Of a stretch of DNA of 64,000 nt, positions 1 through 8,361 are shown in pieces. A model generated the notes under the pieces. That model ran no database searches, was not told the DNA's origin, and was given only the letters and a program-made list of their open reading frames with translations. The stretch comes from JAVKFY01 sp040223615 (GTDB lineage Bacteria > Pseudomonadota > Alphaproteobacteria > GCA-2731375): contig JAVKFY010000069.1 in assembly GCA_040223615.1 (NCBI GenBank), positions 62,001 through 126,000 of the forward strand, in the 5' to 3' direction. Position 1 is the first letter of the stretch. The number at the start of each line of letters is the position of its first letter. The position numbers were made by a program, and so were the translations under genes.

Positions 1-171
1 GTGCCCTGGTCCTCGACCGGTTTTCACAAGGACGGCCGCGATTTCGACCGTCCCGGCCGCGCCACCATCGTGCTCACCCGCACCGACCCCGACGCGCCAT
101 GGCAGGGCCGCCACACGCACTTCTCGCTACGCCCCGGCGTGCCGGAACGTTCGTACGCGCTGCAGCACTAG
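1..171 (+). CDS. NTF2/SnoaL-like protein, C-terminal fragment
   Basis: Frame 1 is open from the first base of the window to a TAG at 169-171, giving 56 residues of a protein whose start lies outside the window. The end contains RHTHFSL close to the C-terminus, the kind of final beta-strand found in SnoaL/AtzH-like members of the NTF2 superfamily. It converges on another NTF2-like gene on the minus strand and the two share the last four bases. Function cannot be given from the fragment; membership of the NTF2-like fold is a moderate guess. Confidence 0.55.
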   Translation: MPWSSTGFHKDGRDFDRPGRATIVLTRTDPDAPWQGRHTHFSLRPGVPERSYALQH

Positions 172-632
172 CGATTCTTGGTGCGTTCGGTCTCCGAGGT
201 CTGGCCGCGGCGGAAGCGCAGGTTCAGGCGCCGCGAGGCGAAGCGCCAGCCGAGCCGGTCGAGCACGAATTCGTCCTCATAGTGGCCGACGAAGGACGGC
301 CCGCGGATGGCGATCTCGCCGGACGGCTCCGGGCCTGCATACTGGTGACGGTAGATGGTCACGTAGGTCACGCCGACCGCGCGCGTCTCATCGATCACGT
401 CGACCATGAGGTTGGTGCAGACGTGACGGGTGACCTGTTGCTGGTAGCGCTGGCGCACGCCAGTGCGGATTTCGTCCAGGTTGCGGTAATGCATCCGGCC
501 GACATGCAGTACCGCATCGTCGGCGAACAGCTTCGCCAGCGCGTCGAAATTGCCGAAATCGAGGTGGTAGGCATAGGCCAGCGAGAGTTGCTCGCAAGCC
601 CTTTCGATCATCATTTGCTGGACTGGATCCAT
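168..632 (-). CDS. SnoaL-like (NTF2 superfamily) protein
   Basis: A 154-residue protein with the usual length and layout of SnoaL_4 proteins: an N-terminal helix pair (QQMMIERACEQLSLAYAYHLD), then LAKLFADDAVLHVG and a C-terminal region with EDEFVLDRLGWRFASRRL. These are cone-shaped small-molecule-binding proteins that act as isomerases, cyclases or hydroxylase-like subunits, or have no known activity; the substrate cannot be read from sequence. There is no signal peptide, so it is probably cytoplasmic. The ATG at 632 is preceded on the minus strand by a GGAG-like stretch (GGGGCCTCCGGA region). It is a single gene between the ATP-grasp gene and the window edge. Confidence 0.8.
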   Translation of the reverse strand: MDPVQQMMIERACEQLSLAYAYHLDFGNFDALAKLFADDAVLHVGRMHYRNLDEIRTGVRQRYQQQVTRHVCTNLMVDVIDETRAVGVTYVTIYRHQYAGPEPSGEIAIRGPSFVGHYEDEFVLDRLGWRFASRRLNLRFRRGQTSETERTKNR

Positions 633-710
633 ATTCCGGAGGCCCCTTTTTGATTATTTGCCGGCAGCTTACGGAAATATCCGGTGATTCCAAGTTAAAC
701 TCGAACCGGC

Positions 711-1931
711 TCACGCAATATCAAATTTGAGGTGCGCGTACGCCTCGCGCAGGGCCGCCACCACCGCCGCCGGGCTCTCGCCATGGGCGATGACGAAACC
801 GAGATATCGACTGCCTTCGGGCAGCATCTCCACGTCGTCGCCCACCGGTATGGTGATCGAAACCTCGGCGATCAGGTCGACCGCCTCCGCCGCGCGGACG
901 CCGGTAACGCCGCGTAGGCTGCCGCTGGCCGGGATCGGGATCATCATCACGCCCCCTGCCCCGGCCTGTGCGAAGGAGGGGATCGGCAGGCCGGCGGCCT
1001 GGCGCAGGATCACGTCCTCCAGCCGCAGGCCTTCGCCGAACCGCAAGGAGCGGCCGCAACGCCCGCCGATCGAGCGCGCGTCGACCTCCAGGATGGTGAC
1101 GGTCTCGTCCGGGCCGACGCGCAGGTCGATATGCGTCGGTCCGGCGACCAGGCCCAGCGCCGTCGCGGCCGCGGCGGCAGTGTGCTGGATTGCCTCACGC
1201 CGCGCCTTCGAGATATCGGCCGGGGCGACGTAGATGGTCTCCTCGAAATACGGGCCATCCAGCGGGTCCGGCTTGTCGAACACCGCCAGCAGCTCCAGCC
1301 GGCCGTCGTGGATCAGCCCCTCGACGGCATACTCGCGGCCCTCGACGTAGCTTTCGACCAGCAGGTGATCGGCGGCCAGGCCGGGCGTGTTGGCATCCGG
1401 GCGCGCGATGATGTCGGCGACCCGGTGGAACGCCTGCACGAAGCTGTTGTGGCCATCGGCGCGGATCACGCCGCGGCTCATCGCCAGGCTCAACGGTTTG
1501 AGGACGCAAGGGAACGCGACCTCGCGGGCCACCTGGCCCGGGTCGGCGTCGAGCGGCACCAGCCGGAAGTCCGGACACGGCAGGCCGGCCGCCGCCATCT
1601 TCTGCCGAAACGAATATTTGTTGCGGGCGCTGGCGACTGCATCGGGCGTGTTCTGCGCCAGGCCCAGCCGTGCCGCCGCCGCCGCCGCGACCGCGACGCC
1701 GCCGCCGTCGACCGGCACCACTGCGTCGAACGCGCCCAATGCCGCGATGCGCGCAGCCGACGTCTCGGCGTCGTCGAAATCGACCTCGACGGTGGCCCCG
1801 CCGTTCACGCTGGCCAGCACCGAGGCCTGGTCGGAACCGACCACGACCTCCACGCCCAGCCGGTCGGCGGCGGCGATGAAGTCGTGCGTGCGGTAGCTTG
1901 CGGTCGGGATCAGCAGCAGCAGCCGCGCCAT
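711..1931 (-). CDS. ATP-grasp domain protein (carboxylate-amine ligase type)
   Basis: A 406-residue ATP-grasp protein. It opens with a Rossmann-like pre-ATP-grasp domain (MARLLLLIPTASYRTHDF), then carries the nucleotide-binding region (NKYSFRQKMAAAGLPCPDF, FPCVLKPLSLAMSRGV) and the metal/phosphate loop ILEVDARSIGGR near residue 285, in which the usual Glu-x-Asn-x-Arg is Glu-x-Asp-x-Arg. Family members join a carboxylate to an amine or thiol through an acyl phosphate. The gene follows the NifU-like gene after 7 bases on the same strand, so both probably share an mRNA. The substrate is not evident; amino-acid or dipeptide ligase is the closest family description. Confidence 0.8.
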   Translation of the reverse strand: MARLLLLIPTASYRTHDFIAAADRLGVEVVVGSDQASVLASVNGGATVEVDFDDAETSAARIAALGAFDAVVPVDGGGVAVAAAAAARLGLAQNTPDAVASARNKYSFRQKMAAAGLPCPDFRLVPLDADPGQVAREVAFPCVLKPLSLAMSRGVIRADGHNSFVQAFHRVADIIARPDANTPGLAADHLLVESYVEGREYAVEGLIHDGRLELLAVFDKPDPLDGPYFEETIYVAPADISKARREAIQHTAAAAATALGLVAGPTHIDLRVGPDETVTILEVDARSIGGRCGRSLRFGEGLRLEDVILRQAAGLPIPSFAQAGAGGVMMIPIPASGSLRGVTGVRAAEAVDLIAEVSITIPVGDDVEMLPEGSRYLGFVIAHGESPAAVVAALREAYAHLKFDIA

Positions 1932-1938
1932 GGCCCGG

Positions 1939-2778
1939 CTATTTCGCGCCCGGGCTGTAATACGGGTTGTCGCCCGAGGCGTGGTCGGTGACGTCGCGCA
2001 CCGCCGTGATCCCCGGGATCGTTTCCAGGATGGTCTTCTCCACGCCCTGCTTCAGCGTGACATCGGCCATGCCGCAGCCCTGGCAGCCGCCGCCGAGCTC
2101 GATATAGGCGATGTCTTCCTGCACGTCGATCAGGCTGATGAAGCCGCCGTGCGAGGCCACCGCCGGGTTGATCTGCTCGTCCAGCAGCCGCTGGATCGCC
2201 TCCGCCGTCGGGGTTTCCAGGCCGGGGCGCGCGATCGCGTCGAACGAGTCGCGTACCGCCACGATTTCCGGGATGTAGTGGCGCAGCATGTTGCCGATGG
2301 CGCCGAGCAGGCTTTTCGCCGAGCCGCCCAGTTCCAGGAACAGCACGCCGTCCTTGAAGCTGTGATAGCTGGCGCGGCCGCCGTCCGGTTCCACCGCCGG
2401 CGCGATCCGGGTCGCCAGCAGTTCCTTCACGTCGGCAACGATCTCCGCCGTCGCCTCGTCGAGCTCTTCCTCCGGCGCCGGCGGCGGCGCCTCGGCCAGC
2501 ACCGGCGCGCCGGACATGAAGTGCGCCATCAGCGCACCCAGCACGCCCGGCTTCAGGCTCGACCAGTCGGCGCCCTCGACGATGCGCACGTCGACATGTT
2601 CCGGCCCCAGCACCACCTCGGCGACCTCGCCGACGGCGAAGATCTGCGCCGCCAGCGGCGACGACTGCCCCGCTGCCTCGGCACTGGCGAATGTCCGCTC
2701 GCCCTCGCCCAGCACCGCCCGTCCGGGCAGGAAGCGGAGCTTTGCGTCGTCGCCGGTGTCCTGGGTCTGAATGAACAT
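1939..2778 (-). CDS. NifU/Nfu-type Fe-S scaffold protein with a duplicated NifU domain
   Basis: A 279-residue protein starting at the ATG giving MFIQTQDT, the conserved Nfu N-terminus; 13 further in-frame codons upstream are unlikely to be translated. Residues 1-90 are the Nfu_N domain. Two NifU C-terminal domains follow. The second (about 190-262) is canonical, with GGGCQGCGMAD and the cluster-binding Cys232 and Cys235. The first (about 112-176) has the same fold signature but GGSAKSLLG at the equivalent place, so serines 153 and 156 replace the cysteines. Nfu proteins carry [4Fe-4S] clusters to client enzymes in the cytoplasm. An acidic, Pro/Ala-rich linker (about 93-108) separates Nfu_N from the tandem domains. 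It is upstream of the ATP-grasp gene. Confidence 0.9.
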   Translation of the reverse strand: MFIQTQDTGDDAKLRFLPGRAVLGEGERTFASAEAAGQSSPLAAQIFAVGEVAEVVLGPEHVDVRIVEGADWSSLKPGVLGALMAHFMSGAPVLAEAPPPAPEEELDEATAEIVADVKELLATRIAPAVEPDGGRASYHSFKDGVLFLELGGSAKSLLGAIGNMLRHYIPEIVAVRDSFDAIARPGLETPTAEAIQRLLDEQINPAVASHGGFISLIDVQEDIAYIELGGGCQGCGMADVTLKQGVEKTILETIPGITAVRDVTDHASGDNPYYSPGAK

Positions 2779-2966
2779 GTCAGAGGCTCCTCGATACTGC
2801 TCCCGGACATATAGCACCGCATCGGTCTGATTTCACCCATGGCGCGAAAAGCCGGCGGGTGCGGGCCGCATCAAAGCGGCATAGCCAACTTTGGCGACCC
2901 GCAGCGGCGCAACCGGATCCTTACTCGATCATTAACCCTGCAGTTGACGAGCACCGGAGTAGTCCA

Positions 2967-3227
2967 TTGAGAGCCTTCACGATCGTCGTCGTCGCCCTGA
3001 CGACAGCAACATTGACCGCCACCTCGAGCCTGGCAATCGATGCCCTCGACGGAAATGTCGACGCCAACGACCTGACCACCATCCTGTTCTACGCTGGCGG
3101 GCTGGTCGCCCTCGTGGTCACCCACAGGCTCGGAAACGGAAGCGCCTCAGGGCGGGAGGATACTGTGCGGGTTCGCGAGGGTCGGTCGGAAAGCACGCTG
3201 TCGAGCCATCTCGGGGCTGTCGAATAG
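2967..3227 (+). CDS. small membrane protein, uncharacterised
   Basis: A possible 86-residue protein. I place the start at the TTG at 2967, preceded by GGAG at 2956-2959, because this makes the protein begin exactly at a hydrophobic segment (RAFTIVVVALTTATLTA); the longer ATG form from 2859 adds an implausible hydrophilic leader. A second hydrophobic segment (TTILFYAGGLVALVV) follows, then a charged tail. The last 81 bases run opposite the end of the DUF1028 gene, which weakens the case. I do not recognise the family. Confidence 0.35.
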   Translation: MRAFTIVVVALTTATLTATSSLAIDALDGNVDANDLTTILFYAGGLVALVVTHRLGNGSASGREDTVRVREGRSESTLSSHLGAVE

Positions 3228-3815
3228 ATCCAGCAGGTGTTGTAGCCGAGCCACCGGATCGACGTCGTCGTCAACTCGAAGGTCGAGCCAGGGATAGGGC
3301 TGGTCGGTGACGATGCGCATCGCCGCCGACTGCCGCCCGCGCTTGTCGCCGCCGGCCGCCTCGCCGGCCCGCAGCACCGCCATCAACCGCAACGGCTGCG
3401 CCTCGCCGTTACTACCCCGATATGCCGCCACCATCGCCGGTAGCACCTCCGGCCCGCTCAACATGTTGCCGGCGACCGAGAAGCCATCGTGGGATTCCGC
3501 CCCGGCCCAGGCGACGCACTGCGCGCCGGTGAACACCGCCGAACGACCTTGCGCATCGATCACGTGAAGCTGTCGGTGATCGCGGCTGTCGTCACGCGCG
3601 GTGACTTCGGCGACCACCGTCTCGGCGTCCGCGCCTTGCTCCAGCAGGTCCAGCGCCCAGCCGCCGAACAGCGGATTGGAGCGTGCTTGGCTCGCCACCG
3701 CGCCGACGCCGGCCTTGGCGAACGGCACCAGCGCGCCGACCGCGAGGTTGCAGGTCGCCACCGCCACGGCGAAGGCGCCGCTGTCCGGATCGCGAGCGAC
3801 GATGGAATAGGTCAT
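3147..3815 (-). CDS. DUF1028 family protein (Ntn-hydrolase-like)
   Basis: A 222-residue protein with the hallmark start MTYSIVARDP of DUF1028 proteins, followed by GAFAVAVATCNLAVGALVPF, in which the segment just before ATCNLAVG is the part resembling an Ntn-hydrolase fold, and by GNMLSGPEVLPAM. The ATG at 3815 is chosen over the upstream ATG at 3899 because all recognisable homology begins there. Family members are often near amidase or peptide-uptake genes and are presumed hydrolases, but no activity is established. The gene diverges from the monooxygenase operon that starts at 3917. Confidence 0.88.
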   Translation of the reverse strand: MTYSIVARDPDSGAFAVAVATCNLAVGALVPFAKAGVGAVASQARSNPLFGGWALDLLEQGADAETVVAEVTARDDSRDHRQLHVIDAQGRSAVFTGAQCVAWAGAESHDGFSVAGNMLSGPEVLPAMVAAYRGSNGEAQPLRLMAVLRAGEAAGGDKRGRQSAAMRIVTDQPYPWLDLRVDDDVDPVARLQHLLDLFDSPEMARQRAFRPTLANPHSILPP

Positions 3816-3916
3816 GTCGGCATCCCTGGATTGCGTGCGCCGGCGGTTGCCCCACCGGCCCATCGGGCTACCATGGTCGGCGAGGAATGCCCACCGCAAG
3901 TGCTGGAGCGCGCGCC

Positions 3917-5173
3917 ATGAAGCTGATGTGGTTCCACCTGATGCCGTACACCGACTTGCCGGAAGATTTCCGGGAGAAGAACCCGTCGGTGTGGGTCGAC
4001 ATCCATCCCGAGCTGTTCGACCCGGAAAAGGCGCACACCATGTACAACGACTTCATGGACGAGTTGGAACACGCCGCCGAGGTCGGCTTCGACGCGATCT
4101 GCGTCAACGAGCACCACGCCAACGGCTACGGCCTGATGCCCTCGCCCAACCTGATCGCCTCGTCGCTGGCCCGGCGCACGCTCGACACCGCGATCTGCGT
4201 GATGGGCAACTCGCTGGCGCTGTACAACCCGCCGACGCGCGTGGCCGAAGAGATGGCGATGATCGACTGCATTTCCGGCGGCCGGCTGATCGCCGGCTTC
4301 CCCGTCGGCACGCCGATGGACACCTGCTTCGCCTACGGCCGCAACCCGAGCCAGCTCCGCGACCGCTATTACGAGGCCCACGACCTGGTGATGCAGGCCT
4401 GGCAGTCGGACGAGGTCTTCGCCTTCAACGGCCGCTTCAACCAGCTCCGCTACGTCAACGTCTGGCCGCGGCCGGTGCAGAAGCCGACCCCGCCGGTCTG
4501 GATCCCCGGCGGCGGCTCGATCGAGACTTGGCAGTGGTGCGCCGCGCAGGACTACGTCTACGCCTATCTCAGCTACTTCGGCTTCCAGGCCGGGCGGCAG
4601 ACCATGCACGGCTTCTGGAGCGAGATGGACAAGCTGTGCAAGGACAAGAACCCGTTCCGCGCCGGCTTCCTGCAATTCGTCGGCGTCGCCGACAGCTACG
4701 AGGAGGCCTACAAGCTGTACAAGGAGCCGGCGGAATATTTCTACGGCCGCTGCCTGCACGTCGATCCGCGCTTCGCCATGCCGCCGGGCTACACCACCGA
4801 GGCGACGATCCGAGCCAAGGTGCAGAGTCAGGTGGTGCAGGCCGCCGGCGGCGCGCTGCAACGCGTCGGCCCGGCCACCGACTTCGACGAGATCCTGGAG
4901 CGCGGCTACGTCATCATCGGCACGCCCGATCAGGTCGCCGAGCGGCTGCGCGAGGTGGCGCTCGACCTCAATGTCGGCCACCTGATGCTGCTGCTGCAGT
5001 TCGGCAACATGGGCAAGGACGTGGTGCGCCACAACACCGAGCTGTTCGCCAAGCAGGTGAAGCCGCAGATCGAGGGCCTGTTCGAGGACGAGTGGGAAGA
5101 CCGCTGGTGGCCGCAGCCGATGGCCCGGCCGCAGGCCCCGGCGCAGGTCCAGCCGATGGCGGCCGCGGAATGA
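3917..5173 (+). CDS. luciferase-like (LLM class) flavin-dependent monooxygenase
   Basis: A 418-residue protein of the bacterial luciferase family, starting at an ATG with GGAG nine bases upstream. MKLMWFHLMPYTDLP opens the TIM barrel; NEHHANGYG (residues 64-72) is the conserved His-containing loop, and EEMAMIDCISGGRLIAGFPVG is the family signature for the flavin phosphate region. Such enzymes use FMNH2 from a partner reductase to oxygenate small organic substrates. It overlaps the following hydrolase gene by ATGA (5170-5173), so an oxygenase-then-hydrolase sequence of steps, for instance Baeyer-Villiger-like ester formation and cleavage, is a reasonable inference. No reductase lies next to it. 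Confidence 0.88.
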   Translation: MKLMWFHLMPYTDLPEDFREKNPSVWVDIHPELFDPEKAHTMYNDFMDELEHAAEVGFDAICVNEHHANGYGLMPSPNLIASSLARRTLDTAICVMGNSLALYNPPTRVAEEMAMIDCISGGRLIAGFPVGTPMDTCFAYGRNPSQLRDRYYEAHDLVMQAWQSDEVFAFNGRFNQLRYVNVWPRPVQKPTPPVWIPGGGSIETWQWCAAQDYVYAYLSYFGFQAGRQTMHGFWSEMDKLCKDKNPFRAGFLQFVGVADSYEEAYKLYKEPAEYFYGRCLHVDPRFAMPPGYTTEATIRAKVQSQVVQAAGGALQRVGPATDFDEILERGYVIIGTPDQVAERLREVALDLNVGHLMLLLQFGNMGKDVVRHNTELFAKQVKPQIEGLFEDEWEDRWWPQPMARPQAPAQVQPMAAAE

Positions 5174-5955
5174 CCGGTCCCACCGAGTTCTTCGCCGACG
5201 TCAACGGCGAGCAGTGCCGGGTCTGGGAACAGGGCACTGGCGACACCGTCGGCTATTTCGCCGGCTTCGGCGGCCTGCCGCGCTGGACCGCTTTCCTGGA
5301 ACGGCTGAGCGCGGCGCACCGCGTGGTGGCGCCGTCCCTGCCCGGCTTCCCCGGCGGGCTCGGCCATACCCAGCTCGACACCCAGCTCGACTGGGTACTG
5401 GCGGCACGCGACCTGATCGTGGAGTCCGACCTGGACGGTGCCGCGCTGATCGGCTCGTCAGTCGGCGGCGCGCTGGCCGCAGAGGTCGCCGCGCTGTGGC
5501 CGGAGGCGGTGAGCCGCCTGGTGCTGATCGCGCCGATGGGCCTGTACCAGGACGACGACCCGCCGGCCGACCCGTTCGCGCAGCGGCCCGGCACGCACAA
5601 CGCGCTGTTCTGTCACCAGCCGGAGAACTACGACGCGCTGATGGCGACGCCGAACGACGTCGACCACAACGAGTGGCAGGTGCTGTCGGTGCGCGCGCAG
5701 GAGGCCGCCGCGCGGCTGCTCTGGCCGCTGGGCGAGACCGGCCTGCGCAAGCGCCTGTCGCGCATCGAATGTCCGACGCTGCTGCTGTGGGGCAAGGAGG
5801 ACAAACTGCTGCCCGCGAGCTACGCGGAGCGTTTCGCCGAGGCGATCAGCGGGCCGGTCGAGATCGCCACCATCGCCGACGCCGGCCACCTGGCCGAGAT
5901 CGACGCGCCCGACGCCGCCGCCAAACGCATCGCCCAGTTCCTCGCCGCCGGCTGA
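5170..5955 (+). CDS. alpha/beta hydrolase
   Basis: A 261-residue alpha/beta-hydrolase fold enzyme. The nucleophile elbow is GSSVG with Ser97; Asp211 in GKEDKLLP and His240 in DAGHLAEID complete the catalytic triad. The oxyanion-hole region is FAGFGGLP. No signal peptide. The ATG overlaps the stop codon of the luciferase-like gene, so the two are translationally coupled and probably act in one short pathway. Ester or C-C bond cleavage are both possible in this family (meta-cleavage-product hydrolase type). Confidence 0.88.
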   Translation: MTGPTEFFADVNGEQCRVWEQGTGDTVGYFAGFGGLPRWTAFLERLSAAHRVVAPSLPGFPGGLGHTQLDTQLDWVLAARDLIVESDLDGAALIGSSVGGALAAEVAALWPEAVSRLVLIAPMGLYQDDDPPADPFAQRPGTHNALFCHQPENYDALMATPNDVDHNEWQVLSVRAQEAAARLLWPLGETGLRKRLSRIECPTLLLWGKEDKLLPASYAERFAEAISGPVEIATIADAGHLAEIDAPDAAAKRIAQFLAAG

Positions 5956-5979
5956 CGCCGGCCGCGCCTGCAATAATTC

Positions 5980-6061
5980 GTCGCCCCGGACTTGATCCAG
6001 AGTCCATGTCGGGGGCAAAGCACGTCTTCGGCATGGCCCCCGGGTCGGTGTCCGGGGTGAC
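5980..6061. repeat. short interspersed palindromic element (MITE/REP-like)
   Basis: An 82-base non-coding block between two genes, bounded by imperfect inverted ends: GTCGCCCCGGAC at 5980-5991 and GTCCGGGGTGAC at 6050-6061. An inner palindrome (GGGGGC near 6010, GCCCCC near 6036) makes it foldable. The start resembles the CCCGGACTTGATCC repeats dispersed in alphaproteobacterial genomes. It ends 21 bases before the start of the transporter gene, so it may have brought or split transcription signals. Confidence 0.55.
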
Positions 6062-6082
6062 GTTTCTCTTGGGTTCAATTTC

Positions 6083-7330
6083 GTGACCACCAACGTGACT
6101 GCAACGCAGACCGCGAACTTCCGCTGGTACCTGGTCGGCGTGGCCTGCTGGTTCGCCGGCTTCGGCATGCTGCTGGTGCTGTTCCCGTGGCTGGTCGCGA
6201 TCGAGCTGAACGAGAGCCCGGACCGGGTCGGCATCGCGCAGATGTCGATGATGCTGCCGACGTTGTTCTTCGTGCTGATCGGCGGCAGCCTGGCCGACCG
6301 GATCGGCCCGCGCCCGGTGATCGTCGTGGCGCTGGCCGGCTGCGGCCTGCCGCCGCTGTTGCTGGCCATCGCCATCGGCGCCGGACAGCTCAGCTATGCC
6401 GGGCTGATCGTCTTCGCGTTTGTCATCGGTACCGTGCAGTCCTTCGTCACCCCAGCGCGCGAGGCGATCCTGCCGCGCGTCGCGCCGGGCTCGATCCAGC
6501 GCGCAATCGGCGCCGTGGTATTCGTGATGTTCGGCATCCAGATCGTCGGCTTCCTGATCGCCGGCACGGCCGATCATGTCGGCCCGGTGCCGCTGGTGCT
6601 GCTGCAAGGCGCGATCACCGCCTTCGGCGCCGTCGCCTTCGCCAAGCTGAAGCTGCCGGCGTGGCAAGTGCCGGCGCGGGCCGAGACCGGTGCGCTGCGC
6701 GGCTTCATCGACAGCTATGCCACCGTGCTGCGCGTGCGCGAGTTGCGACCGGTGATCGCGCTCAACATGTGCATCGGCGTCGCCTTCATGGGCGCGTTCA
6801 CCGTCGGCATCCCGCTGCTGATCCGCGAGCACCATGCCGGCACCCCGACCCAGATCGCACTGGCCAATGTCGCCAACACCTTCGGCATCATCGTCTGCGT
6901 CGCAGTGCAGATGCGCGCGCCGAGCATTCGCCGCTGCGGCCGCGCGCTGCTGCTCGGCCTCGCCGGCGGCGCCGTCGTGCTCGGCCTGATGGCCTTCCCG
7001 CTGCCCTATTATGGCTTCCTCGGTCTGACCTTCGTGTGGGGCCTGTTCGGCGGCGTGTCGATCACCATGGGCCGCACGCTGGTGCAGGAGCTGGCGCCGG
7101 AGAGCCACCGCACGAGGGTGATGGCGCTTTACACGCTGGCCTTCCTGGGTGGTGCTCCGGTCGGTTCGCTGACCATGGGCTATTCGGTGGACTGGTTCGG
7201 CGCACTGCACGCCATGCTGGTGCCGGCGACCGGCATGCTGGCCTTGTGCCTGCTGATCGCGTGGCGTACCGATCTATGGCAGCTCCAGTCCCACTTCGCA
7301 CCGACTCCGACGGAGGAACCTGCGCGATGA
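6083..7330 (+). CDS. MFS transporter
   Basis: A 415-residue integral membrane protein with about twelve hydrophobic segments, starting at a GTG. The loop after the second segment (GGSLADRIGPRPVIV) matches the MFS signature between helices 2 and 3, and a central hydrophilic stretch (about 195-225) divides the two halves. No drug-specific motif is evident, so it could be an exporter or an uptake protein. Its stop overlaps the threonine aldolase start (ATGA at 7327-7330), and the ligase gene follows in the same way, which suggests that it moves a substrate or product of these enzymes. Confidence 0.85.
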   Translation: MTTNVTATQTANFRWYLVGVACWFAGFGMLLVLFPWLVAIELNESPDRVGIAQMSMMLPTLFFVLIGGSLADRIGPRPVIVVALAGCGLPPLLLAIAIGAGQLSYAGLIVFAFVIGTVQSFVTPAREAILPRVAPGSIQRAIGAVVFVMFGIQIVGFLIAGTADHVGPVPLVLLQGAITAFGAVAFAKLKLPAWQVPARAETGALRGFIDSYATVLRVRELRPVIALNMCIGVAFMGAFTVGIPLLIREHHAGTPTQIALANVANTFGIIVCVAVQMRAPSIRRCGRALLLGLAGGAVVLGLMAFPLPYYGFLGLTFVWGLFGGVSITMGRTLVQELAPESHRTRVMALYTLAFLGGAPVGSLTMGYSVDWFGALHAMLVPATGMLALCLLIAWRTDLWQLQSHFAPTPTEEPAR

Positions 7331-8361
7331 CCAACCTGAAGGTCGATCTCTATTCCGACACCGTAAGCCGGCCAACGCCGGCGATGCGCCGCGCCATGGC
7401 CGAGGCCGAGGTCGGCAACGAGCAGGCCGGCGAGGATCCGACGGTCAACAGGCTGTGCGAGATGGTCGCCGAGCTGACCGGCAAGGAAGCGGCGGTCTAC
7501 CTACCGTCCGGCACCATGTGCAACGCCATCGCCTACCGCGTGCATTGCCAGCAGGGCGACGAGGTGATCCTGGACAAGACCGGCCACCCGCTGTCGTCGG
7601 AGAGCGGCGGGCCGGCGGCGCTGTCCGGCGTGATGACCCGACCGCTGGACGGCGTGCGCGGCATCTTCACGCCTGAGCAGGTGCGCGCCGCGGTGAACGA
7701 TCCGAAGAACAACCACGCGCCGCTGTCGCGCCTGGTCTCGGTGGAGAACACGGTCAACTTCGGCGGCGGCAAGGTGTGGCCGCTGGACGCGATCACCGCC
7801 GTCACCGCCGAGGCGAGGAAGCACGGCCTGGCCACCCACATGGACGGCGCCCGACTGCTCAACGCCGTGGTCGCCAGCGGCACGTCGGCCAGGGACTATG
7901 CCGAAAGCTTCGACTCGCTGTGGATCGACCTGTCCAAGGGCCTGGGCTGTCCGGTCGGCGGCGTGCTGGCCGGCTCGAAGGACTTCATCCGCCGGTCCTG
8001 GCGCTTCAAGCACCAGTTCGGCGGCGCCATGCGCCAGGCCGGCATCATCGCCGCCGCCGGCGTCCACGCGCTGGAGCATCACGTCGAGCGCCTGGCCGAC
8101 GACCACGCCAACGCCAAGGCCTTCGCCGAGATCATCGCCGACATCCCCGGCATCGAGATCGACCCGTCGGAGGTCGAGACCAACATCCTGTTCTTCACCA
8201 CGCCCGGCCGTCAGCCGACCGAGATACGCGACGCCCTGATCGCCAAGGGCGTGCGCATCGGCGCCATGGGCCAGCGCATGCGCGCGGTGTTCCACATCGA
8301 CGTCGACGCCGACGGCACCCGCGCCGCTGCCGACACCCTGCGCGAGGTGATGACGGCCTAG
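7327..8361 (+). CDS. low-specificity threonine aldolase family protein
   Basis: A 344-residue PLP enzyme of the beta-eliminating lyase/threonine aldolase family. DLYSDTVSRPTPAMRRAM opens the protein and EQAGEDPTV follows, both typical. Lys204 in DLSKGLGCPVGG is the expected Schiff-base lysine, and HMDGARLLNA holds the Asp-Arg pair that contacts the cofactor. The reaction would be cleavage of a beta-hydroxy-alpha-amino acid to glycine and an aldehyde. It overlaps both neighbours by a few bases, so it lies inside an operon with an MFS transporter and a PaaK-like ligase. Confidence 0.9.
   Translation: MTNLKVDLYSDTVSRPTPAMRRAMAEAEVGNEQAGEDPTVNRLCEMVAELTGKEAAVYLPSGTMCNAIAYRVHCQQGDEVILDKTGHPLSSESGGPAALSGVMTRPLDGVRGIFTPEQVRAAVNDPKNNHAPLSRLVSVENTVNFGGGKVWPLDAITAVTAEARKHGLATHMDGARLLNAVVASGTSARDYAESFDSLWIDLSKGLGCPVGGVLAGSKDFIRRSWRFKHQFGGAMRQAGIIAAAGVHALEHHVERLADDHANAKAFAEIIADIPGIEIDPSEVETNILFFTTPGRQPTEIRDALIAKGVRIGAMGQRMRAVFHIDVDADGTRAAADTLREVMTA

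Noticed and set aside
2859..2966. N-terminal extension of the small membrane protein from the ATG at 2859
   Set aside because: Hydrophilic and unrelated to a signal; the TTG at 2967 with a ribosome site gives a sensible N-terminus.
5846..7210. 454-codon minus-strand frame opposite the MFS gene
   Set aside because: Gln/Arg/His/Asp-rich translation typical of an antisense shadow of membrane-protein codons.
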